DNA of 64,000 bases from Vespa crabro (lineage: Eukaryota; Arthropoda; Insecta; Hymenoptera; Vespidae). Below are positions 51,974 to 62,060 of the stretch, piece by piece. The position numbers and the translations under genes are program-made. The notes beneath the pieces were generated by a model, which was given only the letters and a program-made list of their open reading frames with translations, made no database searches and was not told the DNA's origin. Every line of letters starts with the position of its first letter. The first letter of the stretch is position 1. Location: positions 620,001-684,000 of the forward strand of contig NC_060979.1 in assembly GCF_910589235.1 (NCBI RefSeq), in the 5' to 3' direction.

Positions 51974-52105
51974 ACGGTTGATAAAGGTGGTCCCCCACCA
52001 TAGGGTAAAAGAAACTAGAATATAAGAAGCCTTAATTGTAACGCCGACATCAGTCGTCTCTTAGACATACTGCACGATAGAATAAAATCGGAACCTCAAC
52101 AAATA

Positions 52106-53543
52106 ATGCATCTAATAAATACTTATATACTTATACTTACCTTAGCGAAATCAACGTTAGCTTTAATAGGATACGATTCCGCCACGCAATCTTTGAATAT
52201 CACTTCGTACTCTCTCTTGCATATAGCGGTCTAAGGGCTCACAATATAGTGACTTTTACGGGACATGGGACGACGTAGTGGTACAAGCATCCGTCAAGAC
52301 CTCATTACGGGACTACTACGCCACTGTAAAAATGAAAGCCAACCAGGTGCACCTACAGTCAGAAACCGTCTGTGCATTGGACGAGGAAACCTGTCTCGAC
52401 TCAGATGGAAGCGAGACGTATTGGTCAAGTATACCTACCGATAGTTGTGGCTTTAACGATTATGATGTCCTTTACGAGGGACCGGCAACAAAAATAACAC
52501 CCGCTAAGTCGCTACAAGGACCTACATTGTATACGATAACTACAAAGGATGTCACTTTCGCACTAACGAGAATGAGCGAATTCATCCTGTGCGGATACTC
52601 AATAGTAAAAACTGAACACTCTAAGTTATTCATACTCAAAACGTCGCCGGGAAGAACGTTCAAAAGTAAAACGAAAACCTCCGTAGAAAATTTGGACATC
52701 TTCGCGTACGTAAATTCGAAATTCATTTATGTAGAAAGACATCTTAAGACGCAACTAAACGCTTTGTATATTGACATTACACAACAAAAGTGTGCACTAG
52801 AACAACAGGTACTTAAAAACGCTCTCTCATTGGCAACACAAGCACCTGACGAAATGGCTTACGCACTAATGAAACAACCAGGCTACATGGTTGTCATTGC
52901 ATCGGAGGTAATCTATATCATAAAATGTATTCCAGCAGAAGTCAAGATAAGGCAAGCCGAGGACTGTTATAAGGAATTACCAATAACATATAAAAATGAA
53001 TCTTACTTTCTCTCACCAAAAATACGCATTATCCTGAAAGAAGCATCTCCAAAAGATTGCAATGAATTGCTACCCAATATGTACAATTTGCATGGAACAT
53101 GGAACAGAGTGACGCCAAAATTAATAGAATCAATACCTCCGCCGTCGATTCAACCAGTAACGAAACCTAAATGGAGGTATATCGATCCGGAACACCTAGG
53201 CACAAGTGGAATTTACTCCAGCGAGGACCTAAATAAGTTAAGATCACACATAATGGAACCAGCTGAAAAACCCGCCATTATAGATACACTGGCCAGCGAA
53301 AGGTATATACCCTCTGGAAAAATCTCATTATATAACCTAATGGACAAAGAATCCTAAAATAAAATCGCATCAAGCACGACGCAAAGACTATGGAATGCGT
53401 TCATGCGTTTGGGTCAGCAAGCGCCGGAGTTTTAGCTATCTTTATGGCCATACGATTAGCAAAATTTATCGTTGACATACTCATTCATGGATACGCGCTC
53501 CATGACATATATGGATGGAGCCTACATCTTTTAGGAGCATTAT
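52106..53543 (+). pseudogene. env: Envelope glycoprotein gene of copy E, ectodomain deleted
   Basis: The ATG at 52106 gives a signal peptide (MHLINTYILILTLAKSTLAL) and IGYDSATQSLNI, ending at TAA 52232-52234. About 110 codons that copy D has are then missing. Frame 52278-53357 resumes at the TWDDVVVQASVK block and is open for more than 350 codons, with CALDEETCLDSD, DVLYEGPATKI, LCGYSIVKTEHSKLFIL, EVIYIIKCIPAEVK and LDTLASERY. A stop and a shift precede the anchor (SASAGVLAIFMAIRLAKFIV, about 53415-53475) and DIYGWSLHLLGAL up to 53543. It is the longest open env piece in the window. Confidence 0.8.
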
Positions 53544-53675
53544 AGAACTCGGTGATTCATGACGAAGAGAAAGGAGAGTACGATGATGACGATAGAAATA
53601 AAAATTTTTTCGAATTAAATACTTACCTGAATAAAGAAAGAAATTAAAATGCACGTATAAGTACGCACATTCTCT

Positions 53676-54600
53676 AATAAGGGGGAAGTGTTACATCCCG
53701 CTCCCTTCTTACATACGAGGATCAAAACCTGTAAATAAAGAACTTTCCTTATTGTATTACTATGTATAGGAAAAAGGGAACACCTTACACTTACGCACTG
53801 TATAAATACTTTATTTTTCTTTCTTTTCTGTATAATCGAAAACGTACGTATATATATATAACTAATATTATTATATGACACGCTCGAGCCCGGCATAAAG
53901 GGAGTATCTTGTAATACAAACTAACACTATTATAAAGACACAATAACAAATAAGGCATAAAACCTGCAAGCGGCAACAAACCAACGTATACCTGAAAAAA
54001 CTGATGCCGAACGCCGGACAAAAGCAAGGGATGCAGAAGCCCAAAGAAATCGAGGAGACGAGACCACCGCTCAACGTACGTATTCTCCGGGTGAAGATAT
54101 CTCTGATTTCGTCTCCATGGAATTGACGACCAAACTCCGGAAAAAGAAGAGGGACGCAGAAAATTAAGAGAATAAAGGAAAAGAAATACCACCCGACATA
54201 CATACTGGCCGCACTGGAAATCTCCAAACCCCCATCCCTATCACGGGACCACGTCAGCGGCAGATTCAACCCCGCTACACGCGGCGGCTCGATCCCCACT
54301 GCGGCGCTACTCCGAGCCGTCTACCACAGATCGACTAAGGATAAAATCGGCTGCATCGCTCGACTCTACGGTTATTTGAACATATTCTTCACCGGGGACA
54401 CTTCTCTCCCTTCGGTTATTTGAACATATTCTTCACCGGGGACACTTTTCTCCCTTCGGTAAATTAACGATAATTTTCATTAGGATATTTCGACTCTGTA
54501 CACTTAGAAAATTATATTCGCACTGTATTTTAAATCTAATAAATTAGTTTGTTAATTTTAAAATCAGTGTCCGTTCTCTTAACCCCGGCTGTGCTTTCCA
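53676..54600 (+). repeat. Polypurine tract and 3' LTR of copy E
   Basis: AAATAAGGGGGAAG-type tract at 53676-53688, then TGTTACATCC at 53689, identical to the LTR start of copy D. Inside are TATAAATACT at 53801, a 44-base direct tandem duplication at 54368-54458 (CGGTTATTTGAACATATTCT start) and an AATAAATTAG poly(A)-like signal at 54538. The right end is uncertain; 54560-54776 may still be LTR. A short open frame (54003-54160, DAERRTKARDAEAQ) is present but unrecognised. Confidence 0.6.
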
Positions 54601-54776
54601 GGCAACAACATCGCGTAAATCGGAAGTTATTAAATTCTGTCGCGAGTTTCAAGAGCTTTTGCCACTCAGTCGACAAGTTCGAAGCTGAAGATTCCCTCCT
54701 TTTCAAGCAAGAACCTCTTACATTAAGTTATTCTTTTGCTATCGGTGCGTACGGCTCGCACGAGTTATTGTAACCT

Positions 54777-56003
54777 CATCCAACACCCGACAGCTATAGG
54801 TGCATACGGCTTGCACGAGCTGCCGTAACCGCATCCAACCCCGACATCCATAGGTGCATACGGTTTGCACGAGCTATCGCAACCATCCTATAAAATAATA
54901 ACTTGTGTTATTATTCTCGTTTTCATCTCTCGTCTCCCTTAATGCCGAGAATACGACGAGGTGGTAGAAAGTATCACCTACGGCAGTTGCTCGCGGCGTA
55001 TTTTAATCCTTATCATTACCGCGGAGACGTACGAGTCGAGTCGTTCCGGAACACGAGCTACCACGAAGTACTACAATATCGTCTTGTGCCAATCACCATC
55101 GAGAGCGCCGTCTACATACCAAGGGATTTAGAACCATCCGATCCCAGAGCAAAAAACGATCCGGAGGTACCTGTCAGCGTTGCAGAGCTAGAAGACCGCG
55201 AATAGGTGTCTATCCCGTGCACGAACTGCACACAGCAGGTGACGGCCAAAAAGGACACGAATCTCACACAGATTGGAACTCCTCAAGGTAAGTCCCGAGC
55301 GAGAAAAAATTTTTTGAGGGCCGAACCAAGTGTGTCGTAACAAGGGTATCCTAGACTGAGCTCAATTTAAAATAATTAAATGTTTGTAAATAGGACTTGT
55401 GCTGCCATTAATCTGTAGTTGAGATATTGTTATGAGTCAGACTAGAAAAGATCTAAGTGAACTTGGAACTAGAAGATCGTTTCTAAGCGCCCAGAAAATG
55501 TGACTAATAATAACGAGTTATCATTTATCTTCTAAAGGAATTCGGCCAAAGAGGACGTGATATGCAAAAGTTCCAACATATTCGGATATTTTTATTGAGA
55601 AAATTAATCTGCTAATCTGTTCATTGTAGATAACTTGTTCTTCTTTGTTGTTTATTAAAGTTCTTTTTCGTTGAAAAGCATGGTTGAGTATAACAATTTT
55701 GGAAGTTCATCTGGGACATAACGAAACGTATCTTCACGAAACAGACAGGAAAATCGGCGAGGAAAAGAAGGAAGAGAGAAGAAGATACAAACGCTCAATC
55801 TTGTCCACGAGCTTGTCTAAGAGCTCCAGGGGAAGTTAAACAACAACTGAAGGAACTCGAAGTGGAGAGGAGGCGTAATGATGAATTTGTTACGCGAACA
55901 AAAATTCGTCTCTGTTTTTTAGAAGAGGAACCATATCAGATAAGTATTAGGTGTACTAGAAAGTTCTGTTCGTTCCGATTACAGGTTTCAACAAGTATGC
56001 GCA
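54777..56003 (+). repeat. Duplicated 1.2-kb unit, copy 2
   Basis: Counterpart of 46983-48220. An extra partial unit of the 54-55-base repeat (54738-54776) precedes it, so the array has about three units here against two in copy 1. TATAAAATAA lies at 54890, the ORF at 54942-55205 and AAG/GTAAGT, a consensus 5' splice site, at 55285-55293. In copy 1 the equivalent site is mutated to AAGATAAGT. The unit ends within the mariner that begins at 55947. Confidence 0.75.
54942..55205 (+). CDS. 87-residue protein of unknown function, copy 2
   Basis: Same frame and length as 47158-47421. Two residues differ (isoleucine for threonine at position 4, alanine for threonine in IES-A-VYIP). A TATA box lies about 50 bases upstream and a consensus 5' splice site about 80 bases after the stop. 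The basic N-terminus could be RNA- or DNA-binding, but that is inference from composition. Nothing links it to a known family. Confidence 0.45.
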   Translation: MPRIRRGGRKYHLRQLLAAYFNPYHYRGDVRVESFRNTSYHEVLQYRLVPITIESAVYIPRDLEPSDPRAKNDPEVPVSVAELEDRE

Positions 56004-57175
56004 TATTCATTTGACGCATATTTGGCTTTCTCTTTCTGTCAATGAATTTATACATACTGATCTAGCGAATGAATTAAACAAAGATGATTCATGTTAGTAT
56101 TAAGTGAGACGCGATATTGTACCCATGGCTTCTGATATAGTTCATTTACGCCACTGTATTTCGAATGAATGCCAACAAGGAAGAAATGTTATAGAAGCGT
56201 GAGGAAATTTATTGAAAGTGTTCGGTAAAGATACAGTTTCCGATAGAATCTACAGAATATGGTTCAAAAAATTTGAAACAGGTGATTTCGACCTTTCTGA
56301 TAAGCCAGGCTCTGGGCGACCATCTTTGAGCGACGACTTTGACGATACTATCAAGATCATGCTAAAGTAAAATCCTTTTCTGACAACATTGGAGATTGCA
56401 GATAGACTTAATTTAGCTCAATAAATCATTTCGGACCATATTGGGAAATTAAGATTGGTGTGGAAATATTCAAGATGGGTGCCACATGAGTTAATCAAGA
56501 AGAATTTGAATGACCGAGTCATTATATACACATTTCTGCTTGCACATAAAAAAATCGTGCCATTCTTGGACCCGTTGATAACTGAATATGAAAAGTGAAT
56601 AACCTACGAAAACATCGTAAGGAAAAGGGCATATAGTGAACCCTGAAAATCTGCTTCCTTCACTTTTAAACCGAAGTTGAGCCTGAGTAGGAGAATGTTG
56701 TGTATATGGGAGGACATAGGATCAATATATTTGGAGCTGTTGAAACTGAGCGAAAAGCTAAATTTGAGGTATTGTCAGCAATTGGATAATTTAAAAACAG
56801 CACTCCAAGAAAAGAGGCCGGCGATGTTCAATAGGAAGGACATCATATTGCTTCATGATAATGCCAGGTCACTTACTACTTTGAGGACTCGCAAAACTCC
56901 CCGGGTCTAGTATTCTCCGATTATCACTTGTTTCTGTCCTTCCAAAATTTTTGCAGGACAAAAAATTTAAAAAGGAAGAAGATATCAGACAAACACTGGT
57001 TCAATTTATCGCCTCTAGGGATAAGGCATTTTTTAAAATGGGATATACAAATTGCCATCACACTGGCAAGAAGTAATGATGGTAATTATATTATTCAATA
57101 AAGTTTATTCAAGGTATGAAAAGTTTATTATTTTATTTTCTTCCAAAAACAAACAGAACTTTCCGGTAGACCTAA
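55947..57175 (+). mobile_element. mariner DNA transposon
   Basis: 1229 bases flanked by TA (55945-55946 and 57176-57177), the mariner target duplication. Terminal inverted repeats of 28 bases match at 24 positions: left TTAGGTGTACTAGAAAGTTC, right read inward TTAGGTCTACCGGAAAGTTC. The size and the transposase inside fit mariner. The insertion interrupts the purine-rich end of the duplicated unit. Confidence 0.92.
56125..57100 (+). pseudogene. mariner transposase, broken
   Basis: The ATG at 56125 starts MASDIVHLRHCISNECQQGRN, with a stop at about 56201. The DNA-binding region includes WFKKFETGDFDLSDKPGSGRPS. Toward the catalytic part the frame has ITYENIVRKRAYSEP, but the G-D-E-K-W with the first aspartate reads EYEK followed by a stop. 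The second aspartate is kept in LLHDNARSLT (56850) and the third in SDYHLF. At least five stops or shifts are seen. In active form it would cut and paste the element at TA. Confidence 0.85.
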
Positions 57176-57177
57176 TA

Positions 57178-57571
57178 TTAGCAATCAGACTAGTAGTTCG
57201 ATTATGTAATCCAATGAAGTCGAATAATAACAGAAGTTAAATAATGTTAAAAAAATTTAGTACAAATGGGGGAATGATTAAAGCTCTTAAATAACTGATT
57301 TAAAAATAGCGCAAAGGCAGAATGTGTGAATATGGGCCTGCATTCTTATTATCTGGCATGGGTAGACAAATTCCGTGCTAAGAGACACCACGTGGAAGCA
57401 AATCCAAACGGGCTTTTATGTACTCAGGAAGAGTACTTATCTCCGATTTACAAGCCTGTACGATAAAAGAAGTACTTACCCTGGTAGACAGGCGAGATAG
57501 GATATTCCAATGATGTAGGCATTCGACTGAGAATCATGAGCTGAATGTTTTTTATGTTCGATAACCCTCGA
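57178..57571. other. No recognisable feature
   Basis: AT-rich spacer between mariner and piggyBac. Probably the continuation of whatever the mariner inserted into, but I could not match it to the other copy, which ends inside the mariner terminus. Confidence 0.4.
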
Positions 57572-59800
57572 TTAACCCTTCGTTATGATTTTGGATGAGT
57601 GTCGGAAAATAGCCGCCCAAGCCTTTTTACCGTTGCGGACGCGTGTCGGCATATAGCCGCCCAATTCTCGCGCTGTGGCTGACGTACGTCTGTCGTCCTA
57701 AACGATAAGATACGCATGGGTATACTAGCCTAAGAAGTCAAGTTGCTTCTCAATGAAATTAGAAATTTTGTAGTGATGAAATCTTATATTCCATATAATG
57801 TAACCTTACGATGCATGACCATGGTAGGGTCAGAACGAATTTCAGTTTGTCGAGTCAGTCTTTCACTGTCATTACCAGAGAAATCAGCAAAGTTTTCCAC
57901 ATATTTTATATCTTATAACATTCTATCCACGATGGCTAAAAAATCCAGAGAAGATATGTTCAATAGTGACAGTACTGATGAGTTCCAGTTTGAATCTGAC
58001 AACACAGAAGATTACGACATTGTTTCATCCAGTGGAATCCTTGCAATGAGGAACGCACTCAAACGTTTCAATGTGGGCAGTGATAGTAGCAGTAATGAAG
58101 AAACGAATATTCAGGAAAATGATAGCAGTAGTGATAATGATTGGACGAATGTTACAAATCACGATATCATTCCACAAAAAATACAATTTAAATCTAAATC
58201 ACGAACGCCTGGTTCACAACTAAATTCAACTTATACAGAACCATTAGATTTCTTCAACTCGTTCTTTACCGATGAATTGATCAGGAAAATAGTTGAAGAG
58301 ACTAATCGGTACGCAAATCATATGATAGAAGGAAAACAACTAAAAAAGCGGTCCATATGGTATACATGGACTAATGTTACACCAAAGGAAATACAAACAT
58401 ATCACGGTATAATATTGTTTATGGGGACAATACCACTTCCGAACCTGAAGGATTATTGGACCACAGAAAAGAAAAGTAGGATCCTATACTTTGTTGTAAT
58501 ATTCAGAAGAGATCGATTCGTACAAATATTTTGGATGCTCCATACAAAAAAAAATTTGAAGTTACGCGAAACATGACAACAAGAACTCAAAAAATGAGCA
58601 ATTTTTTAGATTACGTTGACGGTAAATGTAAAAATTTTGTGTCCGAATTATCCGTAAATGAATCAATCATCAAATTCAAAGGGTGAATAAATTTGATTAC
58701 GTACAAACCACAGAAACCGACCAAGTGGGGTACCCATGTTTATGTTCTTGCAGACGCTGATATAGGTTATATACAGACGTTTTTACCGGCAGTTTTACTA
58801 CAGAGAAATAACTCAGACCATACCAGCTAATAAGCACAAGAATAGTTCTGCAACTATATCACAATTTATTGCAATCCAATCCTGGCGCTGTAGGATACCA
58901 CATCTTCAACGACCGGTACTTCACAAACATTCCCTTGGCAGATGCCTACTGAAAATGAAATGTTATGTAACTGGAACTATTCAAATAAATAGGAAATTTA
59001 TTCCACTCCAAATAAAAAATCCAAAGATTGCCAAAAATGAAAACATTGCCTACAGACGGAAAGATTTACTATTATTGGCTTGGAGAGACAAGCATATTGT
59101 AACCATGCTCAGCACCTGTGCTACTTCGTCTTTAAAAACCGTCAGTAAAAGGTCACGCAAAGAAGAAAGAACTGATATTGTAAAGCCAAATGTGATTATA
59201 AACTATAATAAATATATGGGCGGGATTTGATAAAGGAGACCAATACAAAGGCACGAACTGTTTCATGCGAAAGTCTCAAAAATGGTGGCGAAAATTATGT
59301 TTTTGGGGATTGGAAGTTTCAGTCATAAATTCTTATCTATTATATCAGGAACATCACAAGAAATATAATATAGAAAAATTAAATCATATATAATTCGTGC
59401 GTCTCTTGGTAGATTAATTGATTGGAGATTTTCGAGAGGCTAATCTTAAATCTCCTTCGACATCTGGAACAGCAGAAAGACTTAACAGCTTTCTACATAT
59501 AATTCGGCGGAACGAGACAGAAAGAAGTAAAGACTGCGTCATATGTTCCAATCGAAAATTAAACATGGAAGGAGAGAATCCAGATACTATTGTGCTACTT
59601 GTTCGGCTAAGCCAGCCAGCCTTGTACATAGGTGATTGCTTCGAACCATACCATACAAAGCTCGAATATAAAACGTCTCATATGTAATCAGAACTAAATT
59701 TGTTTGTTTACGATTTTGTTGGATTTTATGAAAAAGTTATTTAAATAAAGCTTTAGCTTTTATAACGCAAACGTGCGACGTGAACATTTTCTTTACTGCG
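57572..59800 (+). mobile_element. piggyBac-like DNA transposon, 3' end unclear
   Basis: TTAACCCTTCG at 57572 has the start expected for a piggyBac terminus. Two copies of GTGTCGG(A/C)A(A/T)ATAGCCGCCCAA follow (57600-57665) as subterminal repeats. A plus-strand transposase gene fills the element. No matching ...GGGTTAA end was found before gypsy pol sequence starts at about 59840, so the right end has probably been lost. Confidence 0.75.
57932..59660 (+). pseudogene. piggyBac transposase, broken
   Basis: The ATG at 57932 starts an acidic, serine-rich N-terminus (AKKSREDMFNSDSTDEFQFES). The DDE domain begins with LDFFNSFFTDELIRKIVEETN and YANHMIEGKQLKKRS, and continues to 58576. Further pieces lie in other frames: SVNESIIKFKG, where the first catalytic aspartate is asparagine, HVYVLADADIGYI, and a Cys-rich end (CVICSNRKL, then a shift, then CFEPYHTK). 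The upstream in-frame methionine at 57743 is less likely, since no conserved sequence lies before 57932. Confidence 0.85.
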
Positions 59801-59839
59801 CGCTCCAATACCTGTTGTCCACAGCGACGCTCGTCCGTC

Positions 59840-61712
59840 AGGCGAATCCGTCCGCAAAAAGTTAATAAAGAAACAAGAGAACTTCTGGCATCTGGAATAA
59901 TCCAGCCTTCAGTTTCGTCGTATAATTGACCAATTTGGGTAGTTCAAAAAGCAGAATCAAAGAAAAATCCAAAATGGCGAATGATGATTGATTACAGAGG
60001 TCTATATTGAAAAAGACGTTCCGGTCTTGTACTGTTTAAGATTATTAAACCAAGCAGAAATGACTACTTCAACGATCGAAAGAGAATTATTAACAAAAGT
60101 ATATGCGGTACATATTATATGCGGGCAAGAATTTAGTTTAGTCACGGATCATGAGCCGTTAGTATGGTTGAAATCAGTCAAGGATCCAACTTCTCGACTA
60201 ATTAAGTGGGCCCTCAAATTGGCTGAATAAAATTTCAAAATAATTTATAAACCGAAAAACTGCTAACACGAACACAAACGCTCTATCCAGGAATCCTCTC
60301 GAATTAAAACAGATCTTCCCAATTCATCTGTCAGATGAAACAACCTATAGTACATCATTGTATTCAAGTAAGCCAAATGTAGCAGAATTAAATAAACATG
60401 CAGAAAAGAACCACCAGTAGAAACCTCGACGGCGTTAGACACGCGTATTGACGATAATTTGAACCAGGATAGGTGTTGTATGAGGATGTCAAATAGTGCT
60501 TCGAGTATCTCTCTCCGCACTGATTAAGGGGAAGCCGATGCGGACACCAGTTTGGAGGTTATGTTTGATTCTGCCTCGTGTTCGTACATTATACCGCCTC
60601 ATTCGGAGGAAACATATAGAGATTCGCGGAATCTAGTAGAATCACGCAATCGAATCTCGGCTAAAAAGGATAATATAGCAATCTTCATCACCGTGCGCTG
60701 AAAACCGTGAGGTGAAAAAGCAAAATAATTGGATGAACTTAAAAAACTTCCAGAATATAAAGATTTAATGTTGAGACGTGCACGGGTAATAAATTTAGAA
60801 AACAAAAAATTAATATCTCTACTAATAAAAAGAAACAGATAATATTACATTAGACAGCGAAATACTAGATTCCGCCCTTGAATCACTATTGTCGGTAACA
60901 CGAGAGCTAGATCTCCGTAGAGTATGTATGAACAGCAGAAATTGACAACATACCATAGCAAATAATTGCCTAAATTGCCAACTGATAAAATTAGTCAGAG
61001 TAAATAATAAACAACCACTGATGCTTACGGACATACCAGGGGCTGTGTTCGATAAGGTGGCGATAGATATAATCAGTTCTCTTCCTGAAACTCCAAGGAA
61101 AAATAAATTTATATTAACAATGTAAGAATAACTAACCAAGTTCTCCATCACCGTACCCCTCGTCCATAGCCCAACACTACGTCTATAACATAGCAATCGC
61201 GATGATTAATAATTTAATATTAAAGAATAGCGCGGTGCCCCATTGGTCATAGACCAAGCTGCAAATTTCTTAAGTTCGCTAATGAAAGCGATAGTGCGGA
61301 AGTTCCAAATAAAACAATACAAAATTACAGCGATCTATCCACAGTCTAACGGGTCGATCGAGAGATCACGTACTGGTAGAATACTAATAAAAAAAAGATT
61401 GGGATGAATGGCTAGATCCTGCAATGTTTTCTTATAACATCAGTACTAATGAGGGAACACTATTCTCACCTCATGAGCTTGTTTTCGAGAAAATATCCCG
61501 GATTTTCAAACAGCCACAGACTCACCATCAGACAAAAATTTGAATAAGACATACTTGTAATATTACTTAAAATTAATAAATATGAGTAATTATATACAAC
61601 AGATAGCACGACAGAATCTTATGAGGGCCAAGGAAAGATATTATGATCGCAAAATAAATCTTCAAGCATTACAGGTAGGAGAAGAGATATTTTTATTAAA
61701 AGAACTGTTGAC
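59840..61712 (+). pseudogene. pol: Gypsy-type pol remnant, copy G
   Basis: Several pieces in gypsy order: an early reverse transcriptase segment (INKETRELLASGIIQPS, 59870-60000) joined directly to RNase H (QAEMTTSTIERELL, LVTDHEPLVWLKSVKDPTSRL, 60030-60230), so the palm is deleted; a linker; then integrase (AFDKVAIDII near 61060, VIDQAANF at 61250, NGSIERSR at 61350, YYDRKINLQALQVGEEIFLL at 61650). Stops and shifts are frequent. Residues resemble families 1 and 2 equally, so I do not assign it. No env or LTR is attached. Confidence 0.75.
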
Positions 61713-61723
61713 AGTGCATTTCT

Positions 61724-62060
61724 CCATTGTTCACAGTACTTTCTCTTAAGGATCATACAAGAAGCTTTGGAAACAGTTATCCTTGAAAACTTATTGACCA
61801 TTCGCTAAACAAAACGCATAGATAAAATACACATGGCCACCCCTGTCTGGACATAAGCATTCTTAGTAAAGTATTTGGGTTTCGATAATATGTCGACCCG
61901 ACCAATAAATAAACAATAAAAGTAGAAGCCTAGGCTCGATAAGTTAAGGGCAACCTGTGCCTTGCTTTGACAATGTTCATTGACACCCTATAATCTTCAA
62001 AAGCACTAGAACAAAGGGGCACACATGGAATGTGCCTTGTTAAACATTCCAACAAGCTAT
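61724..62060 (+). repeat. Dispersed repeat, copy 2 (LTR-like)
   Basis: It matches 34600-34968 with roughly four in five bases the same. It lies between copy G pol and copy F gag, which begins within a few bases of its end (AAGCTATGCAATTTCG). This position, just before a gag, would suit a 5' LTR or its remnant. In the other place it follows a BEL/Pao remnant. Confidence 0.55.

Larger units (their letters stand above)
48232..54600 (+). mobile_element. Family 2 endogenous retrovirus, copy E
   Basis: It starts abruptly in the protease tail (homologous from AACACGTAGAATGGCACGG, as at 63580 in copy F), so LTR, Gag and protease core are absent. Reverse transcriptase, RNase H, integrase, stem-loop spacer, env, polypurine tract and 3' LTR follow. 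Its left side is fused to a mariner terminus (48164-48220) through an 11-base filler. Pol has few breaks compared with copies A, B and D. Confidence 0.85.

Noticed and set aside
53791..54299. Two long minus-strand frames (133 and 142 codons) within the copy E LTR
   Set aside because: They overlap each other in different frames, match no family and lie in an LTR. Low-complexity hydrophobic content suggests chance.
46983..56003. Reading the two 1.2-kb units as the LTRs of copy E
   Set aside because: They flank copy E, but its polypurine tract is followed by TGTTACATCC at 53689, 1.1 kb before the right unit, and the left unit ends in mariner sequence. LTRs cannot include that.
57743..57931. Upstream methionine of the piggyBac frame as the true start
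   Set aside because: The 63 codons before 57932 have no acidic N-terminal character of piggyBac transposases and lie close to the terminal repeat.
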